This document shows positions 46,638 to 58,938 of a stretch of DNA of 64,000 bases, in pieces. Both the position numbers and the translations under genes were made by a program. The number at the start of each line of letters is the position of its first letter. Positions within the stretch are counted from its first letter, which is position 1. Origin of the DNA: Cercis canadensis. Taxonomy: Eukaryota; Streptophyta; Magnoliopsida; Fabales; Fabaceae. Under the pieces are notes generated by a model. It was not told where the DNA came from. It did not search any database and worked only from the letters and a program-made list of their open reading frames with translations. The stretch spans positions 472,512 through 536,511 of the forward strand of contig QAOA01000967.1 in assembly GCA_003255065.1 (NCBI GenBank). The letters are read 5' to 3'.

Positions 46638-49600
46638 CTAAGGGATAGGTGTCAACACGAACATCTTGCATGAACGAGGATCCACATTTGTTGTTAGTTT
46701 CTCTTGGAAATGCGTCTCTAAACTGCGATGCTGTAGATTATTCAAAATTTGTGTGCATTAATAAAAAAGGGAAATTTAATTGATTATTTACTTCAAAAAT
46801 GTGTCTCATAAATATGGGAGTGCCTGTGCCTATTTTATTGGAATTTGGAAATTACCTCCCAAAGATCTCTTGCCTGAACCATTACGCTGTTGGAATTGAT
46901 TCCAATATCATCCCAATGGGCCATCATCTTGGAGCTCCACGGTTTTCTGTTCACGAATAGAACAACAATTCTATTGCCAGAAAGAGGTCCAGCCCAAATC
47001 TAAGTAAAAAGAAAATTCAGATGTTATTTTGATGAACATTATTATAAGTGAAATTAAGCACTAAAAGATTATGTTTCAGTTCTTTCGATTCACTCTATTT
47101 GAAGGGTTTTGAGATAGCTACAGTTACATTGAAAGAAAAATTAGTTTAATATGCAATCTTTTCTTTCATAGGGGCAAAATGCTGCATAGCATAAACCACA
47201 CTTTGTTCTCATCCGCATAATCCCCAATGCTTCTAGCATGTCCCAGCTAAGACCCAGATTTTGGTAAAAAGAATGCAGAAGGTCATGCCAAAGATCATAA
47301 GCCTTAACCAAAGTGCTTTTATCAATGGATGGCTCATCTTTGATAATATCCTCGTAGTCCATGAGTTGATGTATAATTTGAAGAACAGGAATTGAGGAAA
47401 CTCTTTCCACATGGCTATCAAACTACACATGAGTAATGGGTGTAATAAATTGGAGTTGGGGATTTATTAATTAATGGGGTTTGCTAAACTAAAGCGCTAC
47501 CACCCATCCAATTGAGTGAATTTTAGTGGGATTTATCTAGTAATTTTAGTTTTGTTACAAAGCTCTATCTAGTAAACAACACAATATAATTTTTTTTATA
47601 AAATACATAAATGACACAATATAAGATAACGTGTAAACATAAATTAAAACTTTGACAAAAAAAAGAAAAAGAATTTGACATACAATTTGTAATCTATAGA
47701 GTTTTTAGGTGTTCTATTTAGGAAGATGTTGTAGGAGTCTCAAAGGCATGACCTAAGACAAGTATTAATTATACAAAACCATTTTAGTCCTCTCTTGTTC
47801 TCCCTTCAATTATTTCATCTAGCTTGTTTATTTATTTCTAAGCTTACCATACTTTCATGTGGAGCGGAATTTTTAGATTTTCTAACAGAGCAACCGGAAT
47901 GGCCACACTCGGTTTTGGGTCTCACTTACAGCTCTCCCAAAATGGTGTGGACGCTAGAGAGGAGTTATAGTAAGATATGTTCTGGTGGCAAGTGATGCAG
48001 ATTCGGTGCTTTCCATTCATCCAAGAACAGACCATGCATGACCGAACCATATGGCGAATGACAGCAATTCTTCTAAATGCATATACAGTGAATCAGATTC
48101 TAGGGTATAATTAAATTAAGGTCTTCCAAATGTGTATGCAGCAGCAGCGAAGCCTCGCGTATGGCTCCACTGCTGTTTGGTTTTCAGCATGCTCACTCAT
48201 AATTCTTTGCAAACTTAAAAATTGGATTTGGAGCACTTGTAGGATTCATGCTCTCTATGTAATTAAAATGTTGAATCTCTTCTTCATCTTTTCCTTGAGT
48301 GTAAGATAGCCAAGCAAGTGGCTATCAATTCGTTCCCTGGCGTGGTGGACATGGTTCATTTTAAGTGTTAAAAGGGACCCCCAAGAAGAAGGTTTCAGCC
48401 CTTTTGATATGTTCCTGCTTTGGAGAATTTGGGAGGCTATAAATGATAAGGTGTTCAAGGGAGTCGAATGGGATGTAATTGTAAATGCTATTCTATTGTA
48501 ACTAAGGCTACGGATGACCATACATAGTTTGGTTTGTATGTAGGTTGCTTTTGAGGTTTTGCCACTCCTTTGCTTTGTTTTAGCTGGTAGTGCAATTGAG
48601 TGGTATGCCACTCCTTTCTCTTGATCCTTCTTTGTTTGATCAACAGCGAGGAGTTAATATAATTGACTCTCTATCTTTGAAAAAATAAATTCAAAATATA
48701 AAAATGACAATGAAGACCATTTTTTGTTATAGAAAGGATAAGCTTTGAACTATACCTCTCGTTCTCCTTCCATTCTAACTTTCTTGGCTTGAACTCCCAA
48801 ACGATCTACAGAATTCAGGCATGCCAAAACAAAAACAAAAGAAATTAAAAGAGAAAGAAATAGAATACATATATTACTCTAAAAGATTTACTATGTCAAA
48901 AAACATTACTAATTTGTCTAGACTAGAGAGGATTTTATCCAATCTTTTTAATGATAGGTTGTTTTATTTTTTAATGAAGAATGCTTTTCACTTCTGTTTC
49001 TAGCTCAGACTAGTTTCTTAATTATTTTGTGTATATAAAATGTGACTATTTAATTGCGATATATATTTGAATCTACTATTATAAATTTATTTCCTTATCA
49101 GTTTAAGCCAAAAAGAAAAAAAAAAATCAGTAAAAGTGTGTTTTCAACCAAAATTTTCAAATTATTCTATCATATATATTTGCATACCTTGGTTTATAGC
49201 TATGACCTCTTCATTGCCAATAATCTGCTTGGTTTCGTTGGTTAAATATAGTACATCACATCCTAGAAGAAGGGGTGCCTGTGTTCCATATGTAATAATT
49301 AATAGTATGGTAATTCAAATATGTTTTCTAAAATTGGAATTTAACCAAACAACTCAATAATAGAAAGAATAAAACAGGAAGAAAAAAAAGAATATTTGAT
49401 TGAACAAAATCACCTTTGAGATGGCCCATATACTAAAATGCACCACATATTCATTAAACTTCATTCCTCCATTGCCTACTTCAAGCATGTCAGGATCTAC
49501 CAAGTGGAAGAATTAGAAGGATCTTTTTAATTAATAACTGAAAAGAGTATAAAATAGCTTTGTTAAACTATAAAATAATAATATAATTTCGCAACTTAAT

Positions 49601-51361
49601 TTTCAAAGCCTTTGATAATAAAACGAAACCTGACCATTCCAACCGCCAGGTCCGGCATAATCTGCATATACTTCATTCATGTCTGCTATCTTTAGCATAC
49701 TACAATTAAAAGTTTAAAGATAATTAATACTTTAATTGAATTTTGACACGTAGCATAGTGATAGTAGTAATTAAACCCTTTAAAGAGAGAAAAAGGGGAT
49801 GGTATATCAGGGGAGGTCCTTGAATTGAAGCTATGGCTTGCAGGGAAGGGATTCGTTTGGCACTAGAGTTGAGGCTGTCTGATATTTGTGTTAAGGGAGA
49901 TGCACTGGGAATTATTCAGGCTCATAAGTATAACCACAAGCTCTTGACTTAATCCTTGATGACATGCATGATCTTTAAGTGTGTTGTCGTAGTTGTTCTT
50001 TTAGTTGGCTATCACGTTTGACTAACCAAGTTGCACATAGGTTAGTAGTTCTAGAGAAATCCTTTATATAGCTGAAAAGGTGAATCCCCAGCTTTTCTTG
50101 TAGATGTTTTCTTGAAAGATGATTAATAGAATATCTATTTCAAATTAAATGAGAGAGAGAGAGAGAAAAAAAAAAAAAAAGAGGTATATAATTTTACCCG
50201 TTGAAAAGAAAGATTGTTGCTGTTCATTTCAAATTGAAAAACAAAAAAGATGAAAGAGTTTTTTTTTTTTTTTTTGGTACTAAAAAAGAGTTTTGATAGT
50301 GTGTATATATAGAGAGAGATAGAGAATAATATGTTGTTTTTATGATAATATATAAAATTATCAACTTAAATAAATTTTCTTAGACAACCACAAGAGAGTA
50401 CTGCTAAATCGTTGCACATAGAAGATATTAAGTGATAGTTTTATAATAAAGGGTTTAAGTAATTTGTAAGAGAGATCGACATTTGAATTTTCATGTTGTC
50501 ATGTAATCAAAAAGTCATTACACATAGCCAAGGAACCATAAACAGCACAAATCAGAGGAAAATAATCTTGATAAACGATTTTCTCTAACATCATATCTTG
50601 CATATAAATTATTTTTTGGTAACTAAAACCAGTTGAAACTAAAACTTATTTCCAACTATCTAAAGCTTTTTAGTGTAATATATAATATCTGCTAGCAATT
50701 GATTAGTGTAATATATAAAGGAATTGCCTAACATATTACTATGCATAAATAATTCATTAATTTTTTTGTAAATTACTAATTAAATATAAAAAATGTTGGA
50801 CATTATAAAACTCTATGTTTCCCTTATATATATTTACCTTGCCCATGAATCTGATATGTCATCAGTTGTCCTCCAACTGTTCCCAACACCAGCTCCCCAT
50901 AAAGCAGGTCGCATATCTCCCCTAATTAATTAACACAAGAAAAAATGGAATAAATGCATTTTTACTATATTTTTAATAAAATATTAATAAAAGAAATTAC
51001 ATATAAGCAGCTTTATTGAGTGCATTATGTTACGATGACATCTAGCACATCCATTAACACGTAAGTGACGTATTAACGAGGACCATTTTGAAGCGAAATT
51101 GAAGAGTTGAGACCAAATTAAGAAAATTGATAATGAGGGATCAAATTGAGACTACCTCTAACAGTGAGTGAAGGCTAGTAATAACTAATATTCATAGATT
51201 ATAACAAAAGGCTAGTAATAAACACTTGAAATAAATCTATTTTCATTAGATGGAATGAAGTCTTATATGATGATATTGAAGTTTGATTATTATACTCTTC
51301 AAATTCAAAACAGTAACTAATTATAGCACCAGAAAAGGTAATTAATTAGGTTCTTTGAGTA

Positions 51362-51420
<59 letters not shown>

Positions 51421-53408
51421 ATCGTTGTTGATTGGAAAATTTTATAGTTAAAAACTACAGTACTCTATAAACAAGGATGGTTTATTAAAACGTAAAAGTT
51501 GAAGGAAAAAAATTAAGTTAGAGATACACATACCATTCACACATTGAGAAAAAAATGGGAGATTCAGCTATCTGTAATGCCTGTGACATTACTCGGTATC
51601 TATTATAAAAAGTAATAAGTTAACTAGTTAGTCTTTTGCACTTTTTTTTTTTTCTCTTTAATAAAAATTAAGGAAGTAGAAGGCTAGAAGCACTCTTCTG
51701 TTTTGATAATTACGATGTGATCATTTTCACTTACTTTTTTTTGATACTTTTAGCTAAATTTGAACACAAAATCGACGATTTTAATGTCACTTGGCCACAA
51801 ATCATTTGATTATTATTGAGCATTAATGATATTGAAAATTGATGCAAAATAAATGAAACAGAACCTGATAGTCGGTCTTGTGTCATCGTTATAACAGTTA
51901 TCATACTTCAAAAAGTCAATTCCCTGCTTGAACAAATATGAAGCGAAACAAAATAATTAATTATAGGGTTCATATTTTATAGTGTTAGTACATAAATGAA
52001 TATTATTACATGTTATCAATTTTTTAACTCAATAATTTCATAATAATAAATTATGAAACCTATATAAAACCAAAAAAAAAAAATGTGAATAGAGTATGTG
52101 AACTTCATTTATGCCATTAGTTTGAAAGAAAAAAGAAAAAGCTTATCAAGATTTTAAATATTATAAATTGAAATTTCAACAAATAGTGGAAGAATTTTCG
52201 GGTTTTAACATTAAAAATGAATTTTAATTACAAGATCTCAAAAGAATGTGAATTTGATAATTCATATATACATACCAAGATAACAAAATAAACCCTATTG
52301 ACATCAGTAAATTATACATACCCATGAAGCAAAGGTTTTAGCATCTTGTTCTTCAAAACCAAGAGACCCAGGCATTGTTCCAGTACATGTCCGATAGCTA
52401 TTGATTAATTGTTGAAAATTACAAGGGAACTCAGACTCACGAAAGCTATAATTAAATTAGCTGTATATACATAAGAAAGACTTCCATAACCAAGAAAAAA
52501 AAAATCTAAATACTATCTTAAGCATTTAATTTTGTTTCTTTTACAATTGAAAATGAAAAGCTTACCCAGAACATGCATAAATTCCAAGTTTAAGGCCTTT
52601 GCTGTGAACATAATCTGCAAGGACTTTAATTCCGGATGGGAAAGTAGTCTTGTTGGCCACTAGATTACCCTGTAATTCAAATTGTAGTCTGCATTAACTT
52701 TTTTCTTTTCAAGGAAACTTTAACCCCAGTACAACCATTACTGCAAGTTGCAACTAGAGCAACAATTCAAACCCTAGTTTATGCATAATAGGGAACGCAG
52801 ATAAGGGAAGTACCTGGGAATCACGTTTTGACTCACCCCAGCAATCATCTGGCAAAATGCACTTTCTTAGTTTTTCTTTTAAAAAACAATCAAAGCAAAA
52901 GTTAAGAGACACAAGTTTATACTATATATAATGCCAAAACGACACCTATGTTTACGTATTGATATCCAAGCTTGGCTAATCCGCTTGATACTAGAGCATC
53001 AGCTGGGGAATTAAAGCACAAAAACCAACGAAAACGTTATTAAGCTTTTGGTATTCAGAGACGAAATCATGAAGCGTTGAAGATCTCCACACTAACCTGT
53101 TTCTCTAATGATCTCTTCGCTAATTTTGCAGTGGAAGTGATTCCAACTGTTCCACCTAATTTAGTAAAGGAAAAAAAAAACAACATATTAAGGTCTATAA
53201 CAGTCAGATTCATATTTGAGTATTTCTGAGATAGCAGAACAAGGAGAGTTAAATACCCCATTGGAGGCGTGAGACCAAGATCATTGTAAGTATTGTTCTT
53301 TGCAGAAATTAATGTGAAAGAAGCAAAGATGGAGAGATAGCATAGAATCAAACACAGAAATGATAGTACAGAACGACAACTGTTGTTGGAACCATAAATG
53401 GTATCCAT
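46638..53408 (-). CDS. Alpha-galactosidase, glycoside hydrolase family 27, 15 exons
   Basis: Exons: 53257-53408, 53097-53155, 52946-53002, 52814-52848, 52566-52669, 52322-52397, 51865-51923, 51534-51599, 50838-50921, 49635-49699, 49414-49496, 49188-49278, 48756-48805, 46856-46999, 46638-46730. All join in phase to give 405 residues. A signal peptide ([18 protein letters not shown]) leads into [15 protein letters not shown], the start of the GH27 barrel. The nucleophile is Asp169 in KYDNC, and the acid/base is Asp224 in [25 protein letters not shown] and [18 protein letters not shown] also fit. It removes terminal alpha-1,6-galactose from raffinose-type sugars or galactomannan, in the cell wall, apoplast or vacuole. 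The start at 53408 is the first ATG; the frame opens slightly upstream only from TTG. Intron 13 (1.75 kb) holds foreign sequence. No break is seen. Confidence 0.95.
47141..47422 (-). other. Exon-like open frame of unknown origin in the alpha-galactosidase intron
   Basis: On minus, an acceptor (ACTCATGTGTAG) at 47423 is followed by 93 uninterrupted codons ending in TAA at 47141. They begin [20 protein letters not shown], with a later [15 protein letters not shown] and a Cys-containing end ([16 protein letters not shown]). The amino acid composition looks like a real protein tail. It is in the same orientation as the host gene but is not part of GH27. I do not recognise the family. It may be the last exon of a captured or nested gene. 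Confidence 0.45.
48255..48700 (+). mobile_element. LINE 3' fragment in the alpha-galactosidase intron
   Basis: On plus, [16 protein letters not shown] matches the zinc-binding part of plant LINE reverse transcriptases (zf-RVT). A frameshifted remainder and a typical LINE tail follow (TTGTTTGATCAACAGCGAGG, then an A-rich end near 48690). It is inserted antisense to the gene. Confidence 0.5.
49800..50130 (+). mobile_element. LINE RNase H (RVT_3) fragment in the alpha-galactosidase intron
   Basis: On plus, [20 protein letters not shown] followed by [18 protein letters not shown] matches the RNase H-like domain found at the end of plant LINE ORF2. Later, [16 protein letters not shown] follows after a stop and frameshift. 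It lies between coding exons 9 and 10 of the alpha-galactosidase gene, antisense to it. Confidence 0.6.
51364..51417. repeat. (AT)n microsatellite
   Basis: About 27 AT units without interruption in the intron between coding exons 8 and 9 of the alpha-galactosidase gene. Likely polymorphic in length. Confidence 0.95.
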
Positions 53409-54000
53409 CGTCACCCTCCACTCTACTAGCACCCACAAGCATCACAGCATTCATTATAAAGCCACTTTCTATGTATTATAATATATGTACCATACCAAGA
53501 AGGTGTTGGCTCAATGAAAACAAGTTAAGCCTTAAAACATTTTCAAATCATTGGAGTCGTACTTGTTGAAAGGGATTTACCAGTTATTGTTTCCGTTCTG
53601 TATAAAAATTAGTCTCATATCCAAATGGTGTACCGATATCCTGAGTGTAAAATAAAAAATAATATATGCACCATACTTGAAGATAAATTATTTATCCTAC
53701 TTGAATGGTATACAATTATATTTTATTGGAACTTGCTACACCATTAGTTAAATAATGAAGCACTAGAAGACAGAAGATGATGTTGCGCATAAAAAGTCTT
53801 CAAGATGGGCAAAAGCATGTAATTGCATAAATCCATGCTATCGTTTCACCAATATATAATTATAATTGCCTGTGCTTAGATGTATGGAGTACACAGCAGC
53901 TGAGCAGCATGAAGTGTATAAAGAGAAACTCTTATTGCAGATTTGCAGCCATAATGGTAAAGCGGGATTATGCTATGGGGGATAACAAATACATTGAGTT
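53409..54000. promoter_or_regulatory. Upstream region of alpha-galactosidase, no recognised gene
   Basis: The promoter should lie here on the minus strand. No TATA box was confidently placed. No coding sequence was seen. Confidence 0.4.
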
Positions 54001-54009
54001 TTCGACAGT

Positions 54010-54178
54010 TTTTTTTGTTACAAATAAAAAATAAAGAGGTAGATAAGTTATTCTAATTCTAAGTTAAGGTACATTGCAATTAATGGATGCCTAAAACAAA
54101 AAGTTACACTAACAAGGTTTGAATCCAAGACATTTTTTACCTCAAACTTACCAGTTGAGTCAATTCTTATTGACAACT
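54010..54178 (-). mobile_element. SINE-like element (weak)
   Basis: A T-rich stretch near 54010 is followed by sequence that read on minus gives GAATTGACTCAACTGGTAAG and then GGATTCAAACC. This layout is seen in plant tRNA-type SINEs. No target duplication was identified. Confidence 0.35.
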
Positions 54179-54689
54179 CTCTGCATTATAGTAATTAATT
54201 TAATAAAGTTCAATATTAACCACATAAATAATTTTTTTTTTCACAAGAGAATTGTAATTTCTTTTGAACTAAACCATTAATATTTGTGATGGAAGCCAGC
54301 ACATCCCCACTAAAGCACTCATGCTGCTTTCTTAACTAAATGTGCGACACTGTGACACTTCATAATAATATCAAGATAGACTTGAAACTAAAATCAGATA
54401 AGGATAAGGAAACGAACAACCTCCACTAAAAAAAAAAATGAGGATGTAGTGTCGTGGGTTTTTTCTTTACCACATTATCCTTATCCTTGTTTATTAACAT
54501 CCCATGAAATCTTATATCCTCAATTTTGTTGTACTTACAAACTAGTATGTAACTATATATGGCTCTATTCAAGTTGAGGTGTCCTCACCTAATTAAACTT
54601 TCATCACGGCAATTTCATATTGAAATTTTAAACACAGGAATTGATGATCTTAGTTGAAGGTTGGAAGGATGGATGAGGTCGGACCAAGA

Positions 54690-54965
54690 ATGTATTAATT
54701 GCACAATAACAAGTGAACTAAGAGTCAGATAATGATATCTGAGCTCCGAAACTTAAGTTAGTACTGTCCGAGCTAAAGAGGGTAGTAAATGATAAGGAAA
54801 ACTAAAGTCAATATACATGTTGCTGAGAATTATTTATAGAAGAAGGTTAAAGGATATGATGAGAATATCCAAGATGGAGATTTAGTGATGTAAGTCTTTG
54901 ATAAAATGGGTCTGAAAGTAATGAGTCAAAAGGATTGAGTATCTACAAGAATGTAGATGCCTTAA
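54690..54965. repeat. Second copy of the LTR-like dispersed repeat
   Basis: Same layout as 13020-13290: AATTGCACAATAAC, TGATATCTGAGCTCCGAAAC, GAGAATTATTTATAG, GAGTATCTACAAG. It is in the same strand orientation as the 13-kb copy. Confidence 0.45.
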
Positions 54966-55081
54966 AAATTAATACTTCTATATTCCTGAATATCTTATGA
55001 GAATCTTGAAAAAAAAAATTAATAATGTTTAGTACATTTCCATTTCCAATAAGGAAACTAGCTTTTACCAAAGAGAAAATA

Positions 55082-55425
55082 CATGTGTTACTAGGGATGA
55101 CAATTTTTCACACGACACAATAACTCAAAAAGAATAACTGGTCGTTGGCCCTATAACCCAATATGACCCATTAATATGAAAATTTTCAAGTACTTGCCCC
55201 GCTCAATCTGTTTGCAACCTGTTAATAGCCAACATGACCCATTAGGAGATATTGCTTAACAACCCATCATCAACGACCAATGCAGCCCATTTGAAGTTAT
55301 TTGTGTCAACTCGAAAGCAACATGTGTAACTTGAAAAATAAGTAGGCCGTGTTCATCATACCTTATCGGGTTCGGCCGTTCTCAGCTTCTCCCGAACACG
55401 ACGCATCGACCCATAACCCCTATGT
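55082..55425. mobile_element. hAT-like terminal fragment
   Basis: The left end TAGGGATGACAATTTTTCAC resembles Ac-type hAT ends. The possible right end reversed is TAGGGGTTATGGGTCGATGC. Between them are repeated GACCCATTA blocks. Flanking 8-mers are similar but not identical, so the boundaries are uncertain. Confidence 0.35.
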
Positions 55426-57069
55426 TGCTATGCAATGTTGCACAAGGATGGGAGGCGTCTCATACTTGGTAAGGGGACGAAATGTAGGTACAATAATTTT
55501 TTAAAAAATAGGATACGAAAACATCACATGTATATATATATTAATAATTATAATTATAATTATATATATATATATATCAAATAACATGAACAATGTTAAA
55601 AACTTAAAATTCTCAAGCATTAAAAAAGATCAACTATTAATCCTTAGCAAATAAATAACAACTCATTAGTATTAAAATCTGAATTGAGGAATGGAGGAAG
55701 AAACTTGACACCACCAAAGAGGAACTAGAGGAGCTTCATGGAGAAAATGGCTAAAAATGGTGTCCAAATGCCCTAAAATCTAAATTGAGCTCGAGTTGAA
55801 AGTGAAAATTGGGGCATAGCTTCATACGGCATCGTTTTGGGACGTTTAGGCTGCCTTCTTTGCATGATACGTCGTCGTTCCACTAAATGAAAAACTGGCC
55901 ACTCAAAACGACATCATATGCAATGACTTGTCGTTTCTTTTGTGTTTCTTTTTTATTTTTTTGTGTTTTTTTTGCAAAATGCCTGGTTTCGAAACGTTAA
56001 AATTCAAAAACAAAAAAAAAAAACGTATTTTTCGGCGTTTCCAATGTCTGGGACACGTTTCGCATTTCGTCCCCATTTCGAAAACGGGGACGCCACCATT
56101 TCTCAGGTCTCGGTGCAACAAAGTTCCTATGTAATCTGTTCTTTTGCTTGCTTAGGCTTTTAGCCTCGATGTTAACCAAGACAAAAACAATTTATGATGA
56201 TGCAAAAAAGCAATATCAAAGAGGAGCACATACATTACATATATTTATTATATTTATTGATTTTTTTTTGTCAATTAGAGGTTACACTTTTCTGCTCACA
56301 AAATCTCTCTTCACCAGGTTTCAATGAGATTTAAACACAAAATTTTTATGATAGAATATCAAGTACTCAATTATTAAAGTGTAGACTATTTGATATATTT
56401 ATTCATCTTAAGAAACAATAACACTTTGAGAAATATTCACATAAAAAAAAACATTTTGAGAAAACTTGTTTCTCCTTTATTTATTCACTTGGACTTGGAT
56501 ATATAGTGAAGTTAGATTCTTGGTAACTCATATCACTATACCTTCAAAACACACCCATTGACCCACAAACAGTTTGTCGCCATTGATATTAGGATTGATA
56601 TCAAGGAAGTGATGTTGATTTGAACTTTTGGACAATATTGCTGGAGCAAGTTTCCCCTTCTTGCACGCCATAAATCGTTACAGGTCTGCAACTGCAAAGT
56701 TCATACAATATTGATTAACTTCAATTTTACCATATATTATCACCCATGAAGCACATTAAACTAGCCCTCATTTGCTAAGGAAAAAAAACAAAAGAAGCAA
56801 ATTCACATTCTTATACTTACCTGTTGATATAAGTCTAGACCAGAGAAAACCAAAAGAGAGAAAACCAGAGAAATGCTAATAAGCGTAGACTTTGAAAAAC
56901 TTGACTCATGCTGACAACTCATGAGTCATAACCTATCAAGTGTCAAGCTTTCTTAGTAGATCGAGAGTGCCGGTCAATCCCATTCATTCTTACATGCTCC
57001 ATCACCACAAATTCAAATTCATCTTTCCTCCTGAGAACCCTAAAAAGAAAAAAGAACAAGTACAAAAAA
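55426..57069. other. Intergenic, no recognised gene
   Basis: AT-rich. A block at 55820-56110 has AAACGACATCAT and CGTTTCC-type motifs common in subterminal regions of plant DNA transposons. Open frames there overlap on both strands and come from low-complexity A/T runs. Confidence 0.45.
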
Positions 57070-57767
57070 TTTATAAATTTTAAGCATTAATAAAGAGTTT
57101 ACAAGCCAGCCAATCAAGTTTCCTTTTTCTCATAGTATAGTATAAAGGGCCACATTGCAATATTGAAGTATTTCATAACTTCTAGTATTGGAGCAAAAAT
57201 TGAACGGAGGATATGCGGCAAGGAATCCAACTGGACTAGAAGACAAGAAAAATAATAACAATAGTATAGATACTTAATCTTTTGGCTCATTACATACAAG
57301 TCCACATCATCAAATCTCCATTAAGCATGTCCCCATTATACCCTTTAACACTCTTTTATAAATAACCTTTAGCAACAGGTATACGAATTTTTGCTTCCCT
57401 TAGCATTTATTACACTTTTTAGCTCGAACTATACTAACTTAAATTTCGGAGTTCAGATATCACCATCCGACTCTTAATTCATTTATTATTGTGCAGTTAA
57501 TACATACTCGGTCAAATCTCATCCATCTTTCCGACCTTTAGCTCATATTAGACATCGTCAAATAGAAAAATAAAAAGAGAGAGACAAAATGAAGGTCACC
57601 TTCAAGCAAATAGATGAGGAACGTATTTATGTATCTATGTACGTACATAAAGTGATGAGTTGAGACTTGAGAGAATGAATTGTGCAAAGAGGGAGAGAAA
57701 CAAGGAACGGAGGAAGAGACGGGAATGGGCCAGTGAGTGGGTTTGAATCTAGAAACAATAAAATATA
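57070..57767. repeat. 0.7-kb duplication, copy 1
   Basis: It matches 58077-58775 with about 5 percent visible differences. At 57768 the sequence switches to a MULE-type end (GGCTTAATTGCAATTTTGAT) instead of the ATTCAGACGGGC that follows copy 2. It contains an inverted copy of the LTR-like dispersed repeat at 57320-57530. Confidence 0.88.
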
Positions 57768-58075
57768 GGCTTAATTGCAATTTTGATCCCCTATTTTAAC
57801 TACTTGAACGTTTTGGTCCCCCTTCTTTAAAACTGAACTATTGAGTCCCTCTATATTCATAAAATATACAAGTTTAGTCCATTTATCTTTAAGTCAAAAT
57901 TCTTAGGTTTATTTCAAGGTGTAAAGTTCTCTGATTCATAATCTCACCGTTCAGATTGAAGGGCTACATCTTGTGAACCTTCTCACTAAATTTGAGCTCG
58001 ATCTAACAGTGAAACTTAGCCCAAAATACCAAAATCATAAGTTTTCATCTAACCAAAAATTTAGACTTATTCACC
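57768..58075. mobile_element. MULE-type terminal sequence, truncated at an N
   Basis: It begins GGCTTAATTGCAATTTTGAT and continues with TTGGTCCCCC and TTGAGTCCC blocks, a composition common to plant MULE and related terminal repeats. It ends at the N at 58076. In the downstream duplicate this insertion is absent. Confidence 0.5.
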
Positions 58076-58076
58076 N

Positions 58077-58775
58077 TTTATAAATTTTAAGCATTAATAA
58101 AGAGTTTACAAGCCAGCCAATCAAGTTCCCTTTTTTTTTCATAGTATAGTATAAAGGGCCACATTGCAATATTGAAGTATTTCATAACTTCTAGTATTGG
58201 AACAAAAATTGAACGGAGGATATGCGGCAAGGAATCCAACTAGACTAGAACACAAGAAAAATAATAACAATAGTATATATACTTAATCCTTTGGCCCATT
58301 ACATACAGACCCACATAATCAAATTTCTATTAAGCATGTTCCCATTATACCCTTTAACCCTCTTCTATAAATAACTTTTAGCAACAGGTATATGGATTTT
58401 TGCTTCCCTTAGCATTTATTACACTTTTTAGCTTAGACCATACTAACTTAAACTTCGAAGCTCAGATATCACTGTTCGACCCTTAATTCATTTATTATTG
58501 TGCAGTTAATATATACTTGGCCCAATCTCATCCATCTTTCTGACCTTTAATTCAGATCAGACATCGTCAAATAGAAAAATAAAAAGAGAGAGACAAAATG
58601 AAGGTCACCTTCGAGCAAATAGATGAGGAACGTATTTATGTATCTATGTACGTACATAAAGTGATAAGTTGAGACTTGAGAGAATGAATTGTGCAAAGAG
58701 GGAGAGAAACAAGGAACGGAGGCAGAGACGGAATGGGCCAGTGAGTGGGTTTGAATCCAGAAACAATAAAATATA
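58077..58775. repeat. 0.7-kb duplication, copy 2
   Basis: It begins directly after the N at 58076 and runs without the MULE-type insertion into the SPT4 upstream region. Confidence 0.88.
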
Positions 58776-58938
58776 ATTCAGACGGGCAATTTACTCTTGG
58801 GCCAGGACCTGGGCCTTTTTAAGTCAAAACGACGGTGTTTTCACTTTTCATAAACAGAATTCCCAAATGCTCTCGGGGAGTCTCGGAATAGTGTGTGTGT
58901 ATCAATTGCTCCACCCGTTTCATCCGAGTGAAAGAAAA
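58776..58938 (+). promoter_or_regulatory. SPT4 promoter-proximal region and leader
   Basis: The 163 bp between the duplicated block and the SPT4 ATG. It includes AAAACGACGGTGTTTTC near 58827 and a GTGTGTGTG stretch. The leader ends in GAAAGAAAAATGG, a good start context. Confidence 0.4.

Noticed and set aside
51364..51417. AT repeat as a replication origin or CRISPR-like array
   Set aside because: It is a simple dinucleotide microsatellite in a plant intron, with no spacers or other structure.
57538..57780. 80-residue minus-strand frame upstream of SPT4
   Set aside because: It falls in the 0.7-kb duplication and the LTR-like repeat. Copy 2 does not keep the frame open in a way that suggests coding.
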